Assembly: GCA_029245395.1 (NCBI GenBank)
Contig: JAQWPL010000009.1
Location: forward strand, 30,631 to 94,630
Direction: 5' to 3'
From: Gammaproteobacteria bacterium
GTDB taxonomy: Bacteria; Pseudomonadota; Gammaproteobacteria; Pseudomonadales; Pseudohongiellaceae
Length of the DNA stretch: 64,000 nt
Made by a program: the position numbers and the translations under genes. Positions 1 through 10,119 of the stretch are shown here, piece by piece. Under the pieces are notes generated by a model, which searched no databases, was not told the origin of the DNA, and saw only the letters and a list, made by a program, of their open reading frames with translations. Each line of letters starts with the position of its first letter. The first letter of the stretch is position 1.

Positions 1-921
1 GATCCGTTGCTTTTTCCGTGATCGCATATATAAAAAGTAGGCACAGCCCAGAGTGATGATCATCATGGTGGCGTAATCCCTGGTAAGTACTACAGGCTGG
101 ATTACAACCGGTGAAATCAGGGCAGGCACTGGCAAAACCAGAAGTATATTCATGATGTTGGAACCAATGATATTGCCAAGTACCAGGCCATAGTGGCCCT
201 TCAAGGCGCTGGTCATTGAGGTGGCTAGCTCAGGCAGACTAGTCCCTATAGCCATAACCGTAAGACCGATAATCAGTTCACTGATACCAAGTGTAGTGGC
301 GACACTGCGCGCCCCTTCTACCAGAATATTGGCGCTGATGATCAGCAGAATGAGTCCGAAGAAAAGGAGTGTCAATGCCTTTGGTGTCGACATTTCACCG
401 ATAAAATCTTCCGAAATCTCTTGGGGATCAATAATTGTTCCCACTTCTCCTTCTTCATCGACATTAAGCACTTGTAGATTTTTCAGGATGCACCATATAA
501 ATACCACAGCGAGAAATAGCAGCAGCACTCCATCAAAATAGTTCAGGGTGAAGTCGGCAAAAATCACGAAGCAGATGGCAGAAACACCAAGAAGCGCCGG
601 TAATTCCTTTTTCATTAACGACAGGGGAATTTCAATAGGATGAATCAGGACTGTAATTGCCAGTACAATGCCCAGGTTGGCGATATTGGAGCCGATGGCA
701 TTGCCTATGGCAATGCTTGGCGAACCTTGTAGTGAGGCAGTTGCAGAGGTAAAAATTTCAGGAGCCGAGGTGCCAAAGGCGACAATCGTCAAACCGATTA
801 CCAAGGGTGAGACACCAAGATTACGTGCAGTGGTTGAAGCACCAAGGACAAATCTGTCCGCGCTCCATATCAAGCCCGCGAATCCAAAAACGATATAGAC
901 CGCGGATAAATAAATACCCAT
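1..921 (-). CDS. yrbG: Calcium/sodium antiporter, CaCA family (3' end cut by window edge)
   Basis: Inner-membrane cation exchanger of the YrbG/CaxA type. The reverse strand is open from an ATG at 921 (preceded by AGGAAAAA) to base 1, 307 codons. Both alpha-repeats of the family are visible: GTSAPEI followed by NAIGSNIANLG in the first half, and GTSLPEL followed by GNIIGSNIMN in the second half. These two inverted acidic repeats form the ion pocket. The last visible codons read RSRKKQRI after a membrane segment, so the true end should be close. In E. coli yrbG also diverges from the mla operon, which supports the assignment. Function is known for the family; the transported ion is inferred. 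Confidence 0.88.
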   Translation of the reverse strand, partial: MGIYLSAVYIVFGFAGLIWSADRFVLGASTTARNLGVSPLVIGLTIVAFGTSAPEIFTSATASLQGSPSIAIGNAIGSNIANLGIVLAITVLIHPIEIPLSLMKKELPALLGVSAICFVIFADFTLNYFDGVLLLFLAVVFIWCILKNLQVLNVDEEGEVGTIIDPQEISEDFIGEMSTPKALTLLFFGLILLIISANILVEGARSVATTLGISELIIGLTVMAIGTSLPELATSMTSALKGHYGLVLGNIIGSNIMNILLVLPVPALISPVVIQPVVLTRDYATMMIITLGCAYFLYMRSRKKQRI

Positions 922-1187
922 GTATTTTTCCTGGACAGCAGCAAAGAAGATATGCAGTGTCTGACGTATAAAACTTCACTCAATATGGCAAGACTGCTAC
1001 TAATAATCAAGTGGATTGACCGCTTACAGTAAATTCTTGCAGGTAATTTTTATAAATCTGCATTTCCTGTAAAATATCGGCTTATCGAATAACTGGCTGA
1101 AACTTTTTACAGTACTTTCGTTCTTAATACAGGCTGTGAAAACAAGAAATACCTGTGAATTCTTAAATAGAAACATGGAGTAATAAA

Positions 1188-1820
1188 ATGAACACCTTAC
1201 GCAGAATGGTGTTAGCACTAGGTATTTTTATTGGAGCCAACTTCAATGTTTTGCTGGTATCCGCTCAGGAATTATCTGCCCAGGAAGCGGTAGACCAGTA
1301 CATTTCCGGTTTACTAACAACAATGGAGACTATCAGGCCGCTCTATGAGTCTGACCAGGCAGCCTATTTTGGTGCAGTAGAAAATGAACTCACTTCATTC
1401 GTGGATTTCAGGGAAGTAGCGCGTGGCGTTATGGCCAAATATGGGCAGGGGCCAAATGGTGCCACTGTCGAGCAATTAAGCCGATTTGCTATCGTGTTTC
1501 GTTCGTCTCTTGTGGAATTTTACGGAAGCGCCCTGGCAGAATATGGCGGTGTGGAATATGAGTTTCTGGAAAACCGTACTGAGTCAAGCAACCCGGAACG
1601 ATCGTCCAATGTGCGTATGTCATTGCTTGGAGATGACGGGGACAGGATAGAAGTGCAGTACACTATGTTTCTCAATGAAGACCGGATTTGGAAATTACGA
1701 AACCTGTATGTCGAAGGGGTGAATTTAAGAAGGCAGTATTATTCCCGTTTCGACAATTTGATGAACAGAAACGATTTTGATATCGACAGGGTGATAGGTC
1801 TCTGGGAAGTGGAAGAGTAA
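1188..1820 (+). CDS. mlaC: MlaC-like periplasmic phospholipid-binding protein
   Basis: 210-residue exported protein of the MlaC/Ttg2D (toluene tolerance) family, which ferries phospholipid across the periplasm between the outer membrane and the MlaFEDB transporter. Residues 1-27 form a signal peptide ending VSAQ. The body shows the family pattern FVDFREVARGVMAKY, then RFAIVFRSSLVEFYG, and the C-terminal YVEGVNLRRQYYSRFDNLM. An upstream GGAG supports this start. Oddly, mlaF, mlaE and mlaD are missing upstream and mlaB downstream: the next gene upstream is the divergent antiporter, and ibaG follows after 49 bases. The partner transporter must be elsewhere or lost. Confidence 0.88.
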   Translation: MNTLRRMVLALGIFIGANFNVLLVSAQELSAQEAVDQYISGLLTTMETIRPLYESDQAAYFGAVENELTSFVDFREVARGVMAKYGQGPNGATVEQLSRFAIVFRSSLVEFYGSALAEYGGVEYEFLENRTESSNPERSSNVRMSLLGDDGDRIEVQYTMFLNEDRIWKLRNLYVEGVNLRRQYYSRFDNLMNRNDFDIDRVIGLWEVEE

Positions 1821-1834
1821 ATAAATAGTTAATT

Positions 1835-1867
1835 GATAGTAAATAGATAGTAAATAGATAGAAAATA
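1835..1867. repeat. Three tandem copies of an 11-bp AT-rich unit before ibaG
   Basis: Two identical units GATAGTAAATA (1835-1845, 1846-1856) and a third with one change (1857-1867) fill most of the short gap between mlaC and ibaG and end two bases before the ibaG start. No Shine-Dalgarno sequence is visible in them. The gap sits where mlaB lies in the E. coli order. Confidence 0.85.
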
Positions 1868-1869
1868 AA

Positions 1870-2112
1870 ATGGCTATGACAACTGAAGAAATAGAAACAA
1901 TGCTGGTGGGTGAATTTGATAACGCCGACATCGCCGCAACAGGCCAGGATGGTAGTTACCAGGTGCGAATTGTTTCCGATGCTTTTGAAGGACTCAATGC
2001 TGTAAAAAGGCAGCAGGCCGTTTATCGTGTGTTGAACTCCCACATTGCCAGTGGAGCAATACATGCCATAAACATGCATCTACTAACCAGTGGGGAAGCT
2101 GCAGCAACCTGA
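1870..2112 (+). CDS. ibaG: BolA-family protein IbaG
   Basis: 80-residue member of the BolA/IbaG family, small proteins that partner monothiol glutaredoxins and bind iron-sulfur clusters. The conserved fold elements are present: VRIVSDAFEGLNAVKRQQAVYRVL, then the C-terminal stretch IHAINMHLLT. Position directly before murA matches the conserved ibaG-murA pair of gammaproteobacteria. Two in-frame ATGs (1870, 1876) are possible; neither has a clear ribosome binding site because the upstream sequence is an AT-rich tandem repeat. It is followed by an intrinsic terminator, so murA probably has its own promoter. Confidence 0.9.
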   Translation: MAMTTEEIETMLVGEFDNADIAATGQDGSYQVRIVSDAFEGLNAVKRQQAVYRVLNSHIASGAIHAINMHLLTSGEAAAT

Positions 2113-3606
<1,494 letters not shown>

Positions 3607-3657
3607 GCGGCAGGTCATTTGCTGGCTAAACGCGAATCAAATGTAAATCAGTAAAAG

Positions 3658-4293
3658 ATGAATGATAAAAAATTGGTAATAGCCCTTACCAAGGGCCGAA
3701 TTCTTGAAGAAGTATTGCCACTGCTTGAAACGGTAGGGCTTAGTCCTGCCGAGGATATTAATAAAAGTCGCAAACTGATTTTTGACACCAACCTGGAAGA
3801 TATTCAATTAATGATCTTGCGCGGATCTGATGTGCCTACCTATGTCGAACTGGGCAGTGCCGATATAGGTATCACCGGTAAAGACATTCTTATGGAAAAT
3901 GGCTCGGATGGCTACTATGAGCCTCTGGATCTGAAGTTGGCAACATGCAGGTTGATGACGGCAGCACCTGTAAACCAGACAACAACCCCAAAAAGACTGC
4001 GAGTAGCCAGCAAGTTTGTAAATATTGCCAAGAATTATTTTTCGGGCCAGGGTCGACAAGTGGATATCATCAAGCTCAATGGAGCGTTGGAGCTTGCGCC
4101 CATCATGGGTTTGGCTGATTGTATCGTTGATATAGTCGATACGGGCAACACGCTTAAAGCCAATGGCCTGGAAACGCGTGAACACATTGCGGATGTCAGT
4201 ACACGAGTCATCGTGAACAAAGCGGCCATGAAAATTAAACACGATCGTATTCAGTCATTACTGGAGCGATTGTCCGAAGCTGTATCTGATTAA
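3658..4293 (+). CDS. hisG: ATP phosphoribosyltransferase, short form HisG
   Basis: First enzyme of histidine biosynthesis, joining ATP to PRPP. At 211 residues it is the short form (HisGS), which lacks the C-terminal histidine-binding domain and works in complex with HisZ; hisZ is not in the window. Recognisable segments are LTKGRILEE near the N-terminus, [22 protein letters not shown], and the PRPP-binding stretch [18 protein letters not shown]. It sits between murA and hisD as in Pseudomonas; the gap to hisD is 34 bases, so the two are probably co-transcribed. Confidence 0.96.
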   Translation: MNDKKLVIALTKGRILEEVLPLLETVGLSPAEDINKSRKLIFDTNLEDIQLMILRGSDVPTYVELGSADIGITGKDILMENGSDGYYEPLDLKLATCRLMTAAPVNQTTTPKRLRVASKFVNIAKNYFSGQGRQVDIIKLNGALELAPIMGLADCIVDIVDTGNTLKANGLETREHIADVSTRVIVNKAAMKIKHDRIQSLLERLSEAVSD

Positions 4294-4327
4294 ATTAGAA
4301 AGACAAGAATCAATAGAGAACCTTGCC

Positions 4328-5656
4328 ATGCCTGTCGTGATCAAACAACTTGATTATGCTAATACTGATTTTCGTTCAGAGCTGGATAAAGCTTTGGCCT
4401 GGGACAGTATTTCTGATCAAGCTGTTCAGAAATCAGTTAACACCATACTTGCAGATGTCAGGAGCAGGGGTGATGAGGCTGTAGTTGAATGGACCAACAA
4501 GCTGGATGGACTAACAGTTGATTCAGCGGCAGCACTTGAAATCAGCAGGGATGAACTGAAGGAAAGCCTAAGCAAGATCTCCTCTGAGCAAGCTGTAGCC
4601 TTGGAAAAAGCGGCTGGGCGAATCCGCCGTTACCACGAAAAACAGAAACAGGATTCCTGGCAATATAGTGAATCAGACGGTTCTGTGTTCGGGCAGAAGG
4701 TCACCCCGATTGATCGCGTTGGCATGTATGTCCCCGGCGGTAAAGCTTCCTATCCTTCTACAGTCCTTATGGATGCTATTCCTGCCAGGGTCGCGGGTGT
4801 TAAGGAAATCATTGCTACCTTGCCAACACCAGGAGGAGCAAAAAACACTCTGGTGCTGGCCGCTCTTGCCCTGGCTGAAGTAGATCGGGTATTTACTGTG
4901 GGTGGCGCTCAGGCAATAGCCGCTTTGGCTTACGGAACTTCAAGTATTCCCCGTGTCGACAAGATAGTCGGGCCGGGTAATATCTATGTGGCAACAGCTA
5001 AAAAGGCCGTGTTTGGCCAGGTTGGCATTGATATGGTTGCAGGCCCGTCAGAAATCCTGGTTATTTGTGATGGCCAAACCAATCCAGACTGGATTGCTAT
5101 GGACCTGTTTTCACAGGCTGAGCATGATGAGGATGCTCAATCTATCCTGGTAAGCAATGATCCGGCGTTCATGGATGCTGTTGCACAGAGTATTGAAAGA
5201 CTACTGCCTGATATGCCGCGCCGTGACATCATCACTGCTTCCCTGGAAAAACGCGGGATTTTTATCAAAGTCAGTGACCTGCAGGAGGCGGCAGAAGTCT
5301 GCAACCTGGTAGCGCCAGAACATGTGGAGCTTTCTGTGGAAGATCCCGAGAGTCTGCTAGGCGAAATCAGACATGCCGGCGCCATCTTTTTGGGCCGTTA
5401 TAGTTCTGAGTCGTTAGGTGACTATTGCGCAGGTCCTAGCCATGTCTTACCGACGTCGGGAACCGCCAGATTTTCTTCTGCACTGGGAGTCTATGATTTT
5501 CAAAAGCGCTCTTCTATCATCAATTGTTCTGAAGAGGCTGCCAGGGAATTGGCTAACACAGCATCAGTGCTCGCTAATGCAGAGGGATTGATTGCGCACG
5601 CCCGTGCAGCAGAATTGAGGAACGAAGAAAGCGAAGGGAGCCAGGAGAAGGGGTAG
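4328..5656 (+). CDS. hisD: Histidinol dehydrogenase
   Basis: Zinc enzyme that oxidises L-histidinol to L-histidine in two NAD-dependent steps. 442 residues, normal length. The signature [18 protein letters not shown] is present, and so are the probable zinc ligands in SQAEHDED (Gln, His), in [13 protein letters not shown] (Asp) and in [10 protein letters not shown] (His). The last dozen residues are a charged tail without family counterpart. hisC, which usually comes next in Pseudomonas, is absent; the convergent protease gene begins only 25 bases later. Confidence 0.96.
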   Translation: MPVVIKQLDYANTDFRSELDKALAWDSISDQAVQKSVNTILADVRSRGDEAVVEWTNKLDGLTVDSAAALEISRDELKESLSKISSEQAVALEKAAGRIRRYHEKQKQDSWQYSESDGSVFGQKVTPIDRVGMYVPGGKASYPSTVLMDAIPARVAGVKEIIATLPTPGGAKNTLVLAALALAEVDRVFTVGGAQAIAALAYGTSSIPRVDKIVGPGNIYVATAKKAVFGQVGIDMVAGPSEILVICDGQTNPDWIAMDLFSQAEHDEDAQSILVSNDPAFMDAVAQSIERLLPDMPRRDIITASLEKRGIFIKVSDLQEAAEVCNLVAPEHVELSVEDPESLLGEIRHAGAIFLGRYSSESLGDYCAGPSHVLPTSGTARFSSALGVYDFQKRSSIINCSEEAARELANTASVLANAEGLIAHARAAELRNEESEGSQEKG

Positions 5657-5681
5657 AACAAGGAGCGCAAGCAGAAAAAGT

Positions 5682-6893
5682 TTAGTTCTGTGGGCAGCCG
5701 TCTATCAACAGACTTTCTCCACAGGGATCTGGATCCAGAAAGTTTTGTTCTTCATAATCCCAGTAAATAAATGCTTCTCCCACACCAAGAACAATAGGGA
5801 TGGTCAGGATTTTACCTTCCCTGAAAACCTCTGCGATAATTGTCTCACCAGGTCCTAAATCACTAACAGTCTGAATAGCATATGCTTGTGCTTCCGGGCT
5901 ATTAATTTCAATTCCTACCAGAGAAAGAATGATATCTTTTATTCTCAAACCTGCTTTTTCTGCAGGGCCGTTCAGCAGCATTTCCTGCACGAGGATTCCT
6001 TGCACATCCGCATCAACCAGCATACTGCTGGCAATGCGGCCAAAATATTCACCATCAACACCAAGATAACCGCCAGGATCCTGGTCAATATAGTTCTGCA
6101 TCAGTGCAAACGCATTTTGCGCAGGAACAGCGAAACTGATGCCTTCTGAACCGCCGGATTCGCTGACAATGGTGGAATTGATGCCAATAAGCCGGCCATT
6201 CACATCAATCAAGGCACCGCCGGAATTCCCGGGATTGATGGCAGCATCGGTCTGGATCCTGTAACTTTCATTGGCTTTTAATAGTGCGCTGATAATGCCC
6301 TGGGTATAGGATTGACCGATATTTCTTGGATACCCTATGGCAAGTACTATATCGCCTGCATCAAGAGAGTTTTCCTCTGCCGGTGCCATATAAGCCAGAT
6401 CAGTTTCTTCTACTTTCAACAACGCCAGGTCGTTTCGACGGTCTAATACAATAGGGCGGGCTTCCAGGCTACGTCCGTCATACAGGGTGACTGTAATTTC
6501 CGGAAGAGAGCTATTGACGATATCGGTTCCCTGAATTTCAAAAATATGGTAACTGGTTATGATGTAACCATCGGGGGAAATAATGACGCCTGATCCCAGG
6601 CTGGTGCTTTCATCATTTAGGAGGAATCGCTGCCTTACGAGAGGGTTGAAGATACGCTGATTTTCTCTTCTGACATCTGCTGTTGAGTTGATACTGACAA
6701 CAGCAGGTGCAGCTTTTGAAATTGCATCCGAGTAGGAAAAAGAATTCTGGGTAAGCTCTTGGATATTTTCTTTTGGGAGATAGGCATCCAGACCTGGAAT
6801 AATTACAGCCAGGCGTGGAAGCTGCAACAGAACAATGCCAAAGACGAGTCCTGCAACAGCGGGCCAGAGAATAAAATTGATTACTCTGTTCAT
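5682..6893 (-). CDS. degS: Periplasmic serine endoprotease, DegS/AlgW type
   Basis: HtrA-family protease anchored to the inner membrane. DegS/AlgW senses misfolded outer-membrane proteins through its PDZ domain and starts RseA/MucA cleavage to release sigma-E/AlgU. 403 residues: a membrane anchor at about 7-32, a trypsin-like domain with His116 (TSYHIFE), Asp155 (RRNDLALLKV) and Ser224 (NPGNSGGAL), and a single PDZ domain at about 275-365. The last 35 residues (about 370-403) run past the PDZ domain and carry two cysteines. One PDZ domain and an N-terminal anchor favour DegS over DegP/DegQ. It is divergent from the NIF3-like gene, as in Pseudomonas. Confidence 0.93.
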   Translation of the reverse strand: MNRVINFILWPAVAGLVFGIVLLQLPRLAVIIPGLDAYLPKENIQELTQNSFSYSDAISKAAPAVVSINSTADVRRENQRIFNPLVRQRFLLNDESTSLGSGVIISPDGYIITSYHIFEIQGTDIVNSSLPEITVTLYDGRSLEARPIVLDRRNDLALLKVEETDLAYMAPAEENSLDAGDIVLAIGYPRNIGQSYTQGIISALLKANESYRIQTDAAINPGNSGGALIDVNGRLIGINSTIVSESGGSEGISFAVPAQNAFALMQNYIDQDPGGYLGVDGEYFGRIASSMLVDADVQGILVQEMLLNGPAEKAGLRIKDIILSLVGIEINSPEAQAYAIQTVSDLGPGETIIAEVFREGKILTIPIVLGVGEAFIYWDYEEQNFLDPDPCGESLLIDGCPQN

Positions 6894-7043
6894 GTGGCAC
6901 CTTATGCCTGTTTATAGAGAGGGTGTTGTGTCTTTGCTATGATTACGAACAGACAAGTATAACGCAAATCCCCTAGTGTCACAGGGTGATGCTGAAAAGG
7001 CAGGCATTAGAAATACCCTATATCTCCATGGAGACTTCTTGAT

Positions 7044-7805
7044 ATGGCCATAAGCATGGTAGAAATGCAGTCGGCGCTAAATGAGCTTCTTAGACCGAAT
7101 GAATTCAGAGACTATTGCCCCAACGGTCTTCAGGTCGAAGGCAAAGCACAAATTGCGAACCTGGTTACCGGGGTCACAGCTAGCTTGGCACTAATTGAGG
7201 AAGCCGTTGAAAAAGGGGCAGATGCCATTCTTGTACATCATGGCTATTTCTGGAAAGGCGAAGATCCTACGGTCACAGGTATTCGCAAAAACCGTCTCAA
7301 ACTTCTACTGGATAATGATATCAATTTGTTTGGCTTTCATTTGCCTCTGGATGCCCATCCCAAGCTGGGTAATAACGCTCAACTTGGATTAAAACTGGGT
7401 TTTAGCACTGAAGCAGACCTGGATCCGCAACATAAAAGCCGTGTGGGTGTTTGGGGAAGCCTTGAAGAGCCCTGTAATGGTAAGGAATTGGTTGAGAGAA
7501 TAACTAATCAACTAAACAGAGCCCCTTTTCATATACAGGGAGAAAAGGAAACCATTGAAAAAATTGGCTGGTGCACAGGGTCGGCCCAAAGTTATATTGA
7601 GCTTGCTTATGAGGCAGGGGTTGATGCTTATTTAACGGGCGAAGTATCAGAGCAGACTGTGCATTTTGCCCGTGAAACCGGGATGCATTTTTTTGCCGCA
7701 GGCCACCATGCCACCGAGCGCTACGGTGTTCAGGCAGTCGGGCAATACCTTGCCGGTGAATTTGGTCTGAACCACGAGTTTATTGATATTGATAATCCTG
7801 TTTAA
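7044..7805 (+). CDS. NIF3-like dinuclear metal-centre protein (YbgI family)
   Basis: 253-residue member of the NIF3/YbgI family, ring-shaped hexamers with a two-metal site whose cellular role is unclear; a GTP cyclohydrolase I type 2 label in databases is not well founded. Metal-ligand motifs are visible: ILVHHGYFW in the N-terminal half, DAHPKLGNNAQLG in the middle and GHHATERYGVQ near the C-terminus. GGAGA upstream supports the start. It is divergent from the degS-like gene across 150 bases that must hold both promoters. Confidence 0.92.
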   Translation: MAISMVEMQSALNELLRPNEFRDYCPNGLQVEGKAQIANLVTGVTASLALIEEAVEKGADAILVHHGYFWKGEDPTVTGIRKNRLKLLLDNDINLFGFHLPLDAHPKLGNNAQLGLKLGFSTEADLDPQHKSRVGVWGSLEEPCNGKELVERITNQLNRAPFHIQGEKETIEKIGWCTGSAQSYIELAYEAGVDAYLTGEVSEQTVHFARETGMHFFAAGHHATERYGVQAVGQYLAGEFGLNHEFIDIDNPV

Positions 7806-7816
7806 AAAGGATGCAG

Positions 7817-7840
7817 GGATAAAAGGATAAAAGGATAAAA
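7817..7840. repeat. Three tandem GGATAAAA units before yciH
   Basis: Three exact copies of the octamer GGATAAAA follow one another, directly upstream of the GTG start of the YciH gene. The same sequence theme makes both arms of a 16-bp inverted repeat before argJ (62059-62128), so it may belong to a dispersed repeat family. Confidence 0.8.
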
Positions 7841-7855
7841 GGTGAACCAGTAACA

Positions 7856-8206
7856 GTGAAAAATTCCAGACCAGTGTATTCGACGGAAACAGGGAGGCTG
7901 TGCCCAAAGTGTGGTCGGTCTATATCCGGCTGTAGATGTAAAAAGCCATCCATTATTACTAGTAGTGATGGAATCATTCGGATATCAAGAGAAACCAAAG
8001 GTCGTAAAGGGAAGGGTGTTACTCTGGTGTCTGGATTCCAGTGTACGGAGTCGGAATTAAAGGCTTTGGGAAAGCGCCTGAAGCAATTGTGTGGTACTGG
8101 AGGTACTGTCAAGGAAGGCAGAATAGAAATCCAGGGTGATCTGCGTCACAAAATTTACCAGGAACTTGATAATGCCGGCTACAAGGTAAAACTGGCTGGC
8201 GGCTAA
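7856..8206 (+). CDS. yciH: SUI1/eIF1-like translation factor YciH
   Basis: 116-residue bacterial member of the SUI1/eIF1 family, which influences start-codon and initiator-tRNA selection. The N-terminal part has a CPKCGRSISGCRC cysteine cluster typical of YciH. The SUI1 core follows: RKGKGVTLVSGF, then LKQLCGTGGTVKEGRIEIQGD and a C-terminal helix ending GYKVKLAGG. The start is GTG at 7856 with AAAGGTGAA upstream. The gene is 50 bases after the NIF3-like gene and 25 bases before the DUF1244 gene, so the three may form one transcript. Confidence 0.93.
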   Translation: MKNSRPVYSTETGRLCPKCGRSISGCRCKKPSIITSSDGIIRISRETKGRKGKGVTLVSGFQCTESELKALGKRLKQLCGTGGTVKEGRIEIQGDLRHKIYQELDNAGYKVKLAGG

Positions 8207-8231
8207 ATAAAGAAATAACAGGAGTAGTGGA

Positions 8232-8525
8232 ATGGATAATCAAAGTGCAACAGAAATCGAAGCGGCCGTATTCAGGAGGCTTCTTGAACACCTGGATTCC
8301 AGGAAAGATGCTCAGAATATTGCTCTTATGAATCTGGCGGGATTTTGCCGGAATTGCCTTTCAAAATGGTATGTTGCAGAAGCCGGTGAAAGAGGATTCG
8401 AGGTGGATTACGAAGCAGCCAGAGAGCGTGTATATGGCATGCCCTATACGGAATGGAAGGACAATTACCAGCATAAAGCTACTGAAAAACAAATACGTCA
8501 GTTTGAAAAAAGCTTTCCTGTCTAA
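8232..8525 (+). CDS. DUF1244 family protein
   Basis: 97-residue helical protein of the DUF1244 family, for which no function is established. The family's conserved block NIALMNLAGFCRNCLSKWY spans residues 29-47 with two cysteines three residues apart, followed by the conserved EARERVYGMPYTEWK-like segment (here residues 60-75). AGGAG stands before the start. It lies 25 bases after yciH and is probably co-transcribed. Confidence 0.9.
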   Translation: MDNQSATEIEAAVFRRLLEHLDSRKDAQNIALMNLAGFCRNCLSKWYVAEAGERGFEVDYEAARERVYGMPYTEWKDNYQHKATEKQIRQFEKSFPV

Positions 8526-8659
8526 CTAGCGTCTCCTTTTAAAAAGCAAGTTCCTGGTTGGTACCTGGGAAATATGCGAACTGTGTCAACTATTCGTTCG
8601 TATTTAGTGGATAGGATTAATCCAGATTCTGTTAGAACGTGTCTTATAGGAGAACAGAT

Positions 8660-8914
8660 ATGGGTACACTAAATGTTAGTCAGGCCGCTCAAAATCCGAT
8701 ACATGTGGGTGATTTCAATCTGTCATTAGTTGCAGATTTGCCGGCAAAATTTAATCTGAATGTGCTAAAGCGGAGTAATCGCGTCAATATCCGTTTGCGT
8801 GAAGAAGACATTAGCACGCTTGAAGCCTTGGCATTGGATGCGGACATACCCTTCCAGGCTTTCCTCGCAGAAGTTGTTCACCAGTTTGCGAAAAGTAATC
8901 TGCAAGAAAACTAA
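8660..8914 (+). CDS. Ribbon-helix-helix (CopG/BrnA-like) protein, orphan
   Basis: 84-residue protein. Residues 1-40 show no recognised motif; residues 41-80 read as a ribbon-helix-helix domain (RVNIRLREEDISTLEAL, then IPFQAFLAEVVHQFA), the fold of many type II antitoxins and small repressors. AGGAG at 8648-8652 selects ATG 8660; an in-frame GTG at 8639 would lie upstream of that site. No toxin-like partner is adjacent: upstream is DUF1244 and downstream a convergent exported protein. It could be a lone repressor or a relic of a toxin-antitoxin pair. The family call rests on pattern only. Confidence 0.6.
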   Translation: MGTLNVSQAAQNPIHVGDFNLSLVADLPAKFNLNVLKRSNRVNIRLREEDISTLEALALDADIPFQAFLAEVVHQFAKSNLQEN

Positions 8915-8961
8915 TTTTAAACTGCGAAACATTAGGTAATCAGGAACTCCATAACCACTTT

Positions 8962-9738
8962 TCAACTTGCTGCCTCCGGCAGCACCTTGGCTATATCAAA
9001 CCACTTCAATTCTTCGTCTCTGTCCAGATCCCTGATATAGAGAATATGTCCATCCAGTTGCCATGTGGCATCTTGCTGAACTGGTTCACCATTATGCAGT
9101 TCAAAGCGTAAAGAAAAATAACCGTCATTGATGCGTATTATAAAGAAAGGAGAGAAGGGCTCTGTCACTCTGACCTGAAGCTCCTTGATGTATTCCTGCC
9201 TGGTGTCCAATACCAGCCTGCCGACCACATGTTCATAAATTTTCTTTCTGTCTTCCTCCATGCCACGAAATTCAATGGTATGTAGGTCTCCATCCCTGGC
9301 AACCAGCCGGATACTATCCCGGATAATCAGGGCCATAAAACGCTCTTTTTCACTACCTTCTCGCTCCCTTTCATCTTCGACGAGAGAGCTGTCCTGCGAG
9401 GCTTCTTCTCGTCTGCGTAATCGCCGCTGCATGCGCCGTTCATGTCGCTCCAGCCGTTCAGTTGACGGTGGGCCTCCATCTTCCGCAATAATCAGGTCGC
9501 TTTGTAGAAAAGGCTGGGAAGGATCAACACGGCGAGTGAGGGAGTCTGCATCAATGTGATCTGTGGTGGTGTAGGTATATGCCCATGTGCCGTCATAAAT
9601 ATTACTCACCCGGTCAACATAGTGACTAATCATGTCAATATACTCATCCTGGGTATAGGACTGAGAGTGGGCGGGGCTGCCCCAGGAGCAAACAATCAGG
9701 AAACTGAAGATGGTGCCGGCTTTTTTCATACCTGCCAT
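8962..9738 (-). CDS. Exported protein of unknown function
   Basis: 258 residues with a signal peptide (about 1-25, ending PAHSQS). The mature part starts with an acidic/aromatic segment (VDRVSNIYDGTWAYTYTTTDHID), then a very charged Arg/Glu-rich linker (about 90-135), then a beta-rich C-terminal half with FSPFFIIRINDGYFSLRFELHNGE. I do not recognise a family; the C-terminal half looks like a lipocalin- or LolA-like sheet, but this is only an impression. ATG at 9729 (MKKAGT) is an equally good start. It is followed on the same strand by no gene; the YciI-like gene lies 18 bases upstream, so they may form an operon. Confidence 0.6.
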   Translation of the reverse strand: MAGMKKAGTIFSFLIVCSWGSPAHSQSYTQDEYIDMISHYVDRVSNIYDGTWAYTYTTTDHIDADSLTRRVDPSQPFLQSDLIIAEDGGPPSTERLERHERRMQRRLRRREEASQDSSLVEDEREREGSEKERFMALIIRDSIRLVARDGDLHTIEFRGMEEDRKKIYEHVVGRLVLDTRQEYIKELQVRVTEPFSPFFIIRINDGYFSLRFELHNGEPVQQDATWQLDGHILYIRDLDRDEELKWFDIAKVLPEAAS

Positions 9739-9756
9739 GACCTAATCAGCGGGGAA

Positions 9757-10047
9757 TTATTTCATTGGAACGAGTTTAACTGCTTTGATGTCAATGTGTT
9801 CCCAGACCTTGCCAGCAATATAAGGGTCACTATGGAGACATTTCTCCAGACTTTCTCTGTCAGGGAATTCCATGTGCGATGTAGAACCAATCATATTCCC
9901 TTCTTCATTAATTATAGCGCCGCCACTGAGATAATGGCCGTGCGCAATCAGTTGCTGGATGTTGGCAATATGAGCTTCCCGATTTTGCATACGACGATCC
10001 AGGGCATCCGGGTCGCTAAAGTCTAAAGCTGTTACAACAAATTGCAT
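9757..10047 (-). CDS. YciI-like protein
   Basis: 96-residue member of the YciI superfamily, small ferredoxin-like fold proteins whose role is mostly unknown. The typical pattern is present: FVVTALDFSDPDALDRR, REAHIANIQQLIAHGHYLSGGAI, a mid-protein GSTSHMEFPDRESLEKCLHSDPY, and a C-terminal IKAVKLVP strand. ATG 10047 has AGAGG at the right distance; a TTG two codons upstream does not. The exported protein gene follows 18 bases downstream. Confidence 0.85.
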   Translation of the reverse strand: MQFVVTALDFSDPDALDRRMQNREAHIANIQQLIAHGHYLSGGAIINEEGNMIGSTSHMEFPDRESLEKCLHSDPYIAGKVWEHIDIKAVKLVPMK

Positions 10048-10119
10048 AAGCAACCTCTTTATAAATTTATCTTTAACTAAAGCTTTTTTAAAAGCTTGGT
10101 GCGGACAGCATAATAGCTA

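Noticed and set aside
9260..9559. Forward-strand open frame antisense to the exported protein gene
   Set aside because: It is Ser/Arg-rich, as expected from the complement of the Glu/Arg-rich linker, with no signals of its own.
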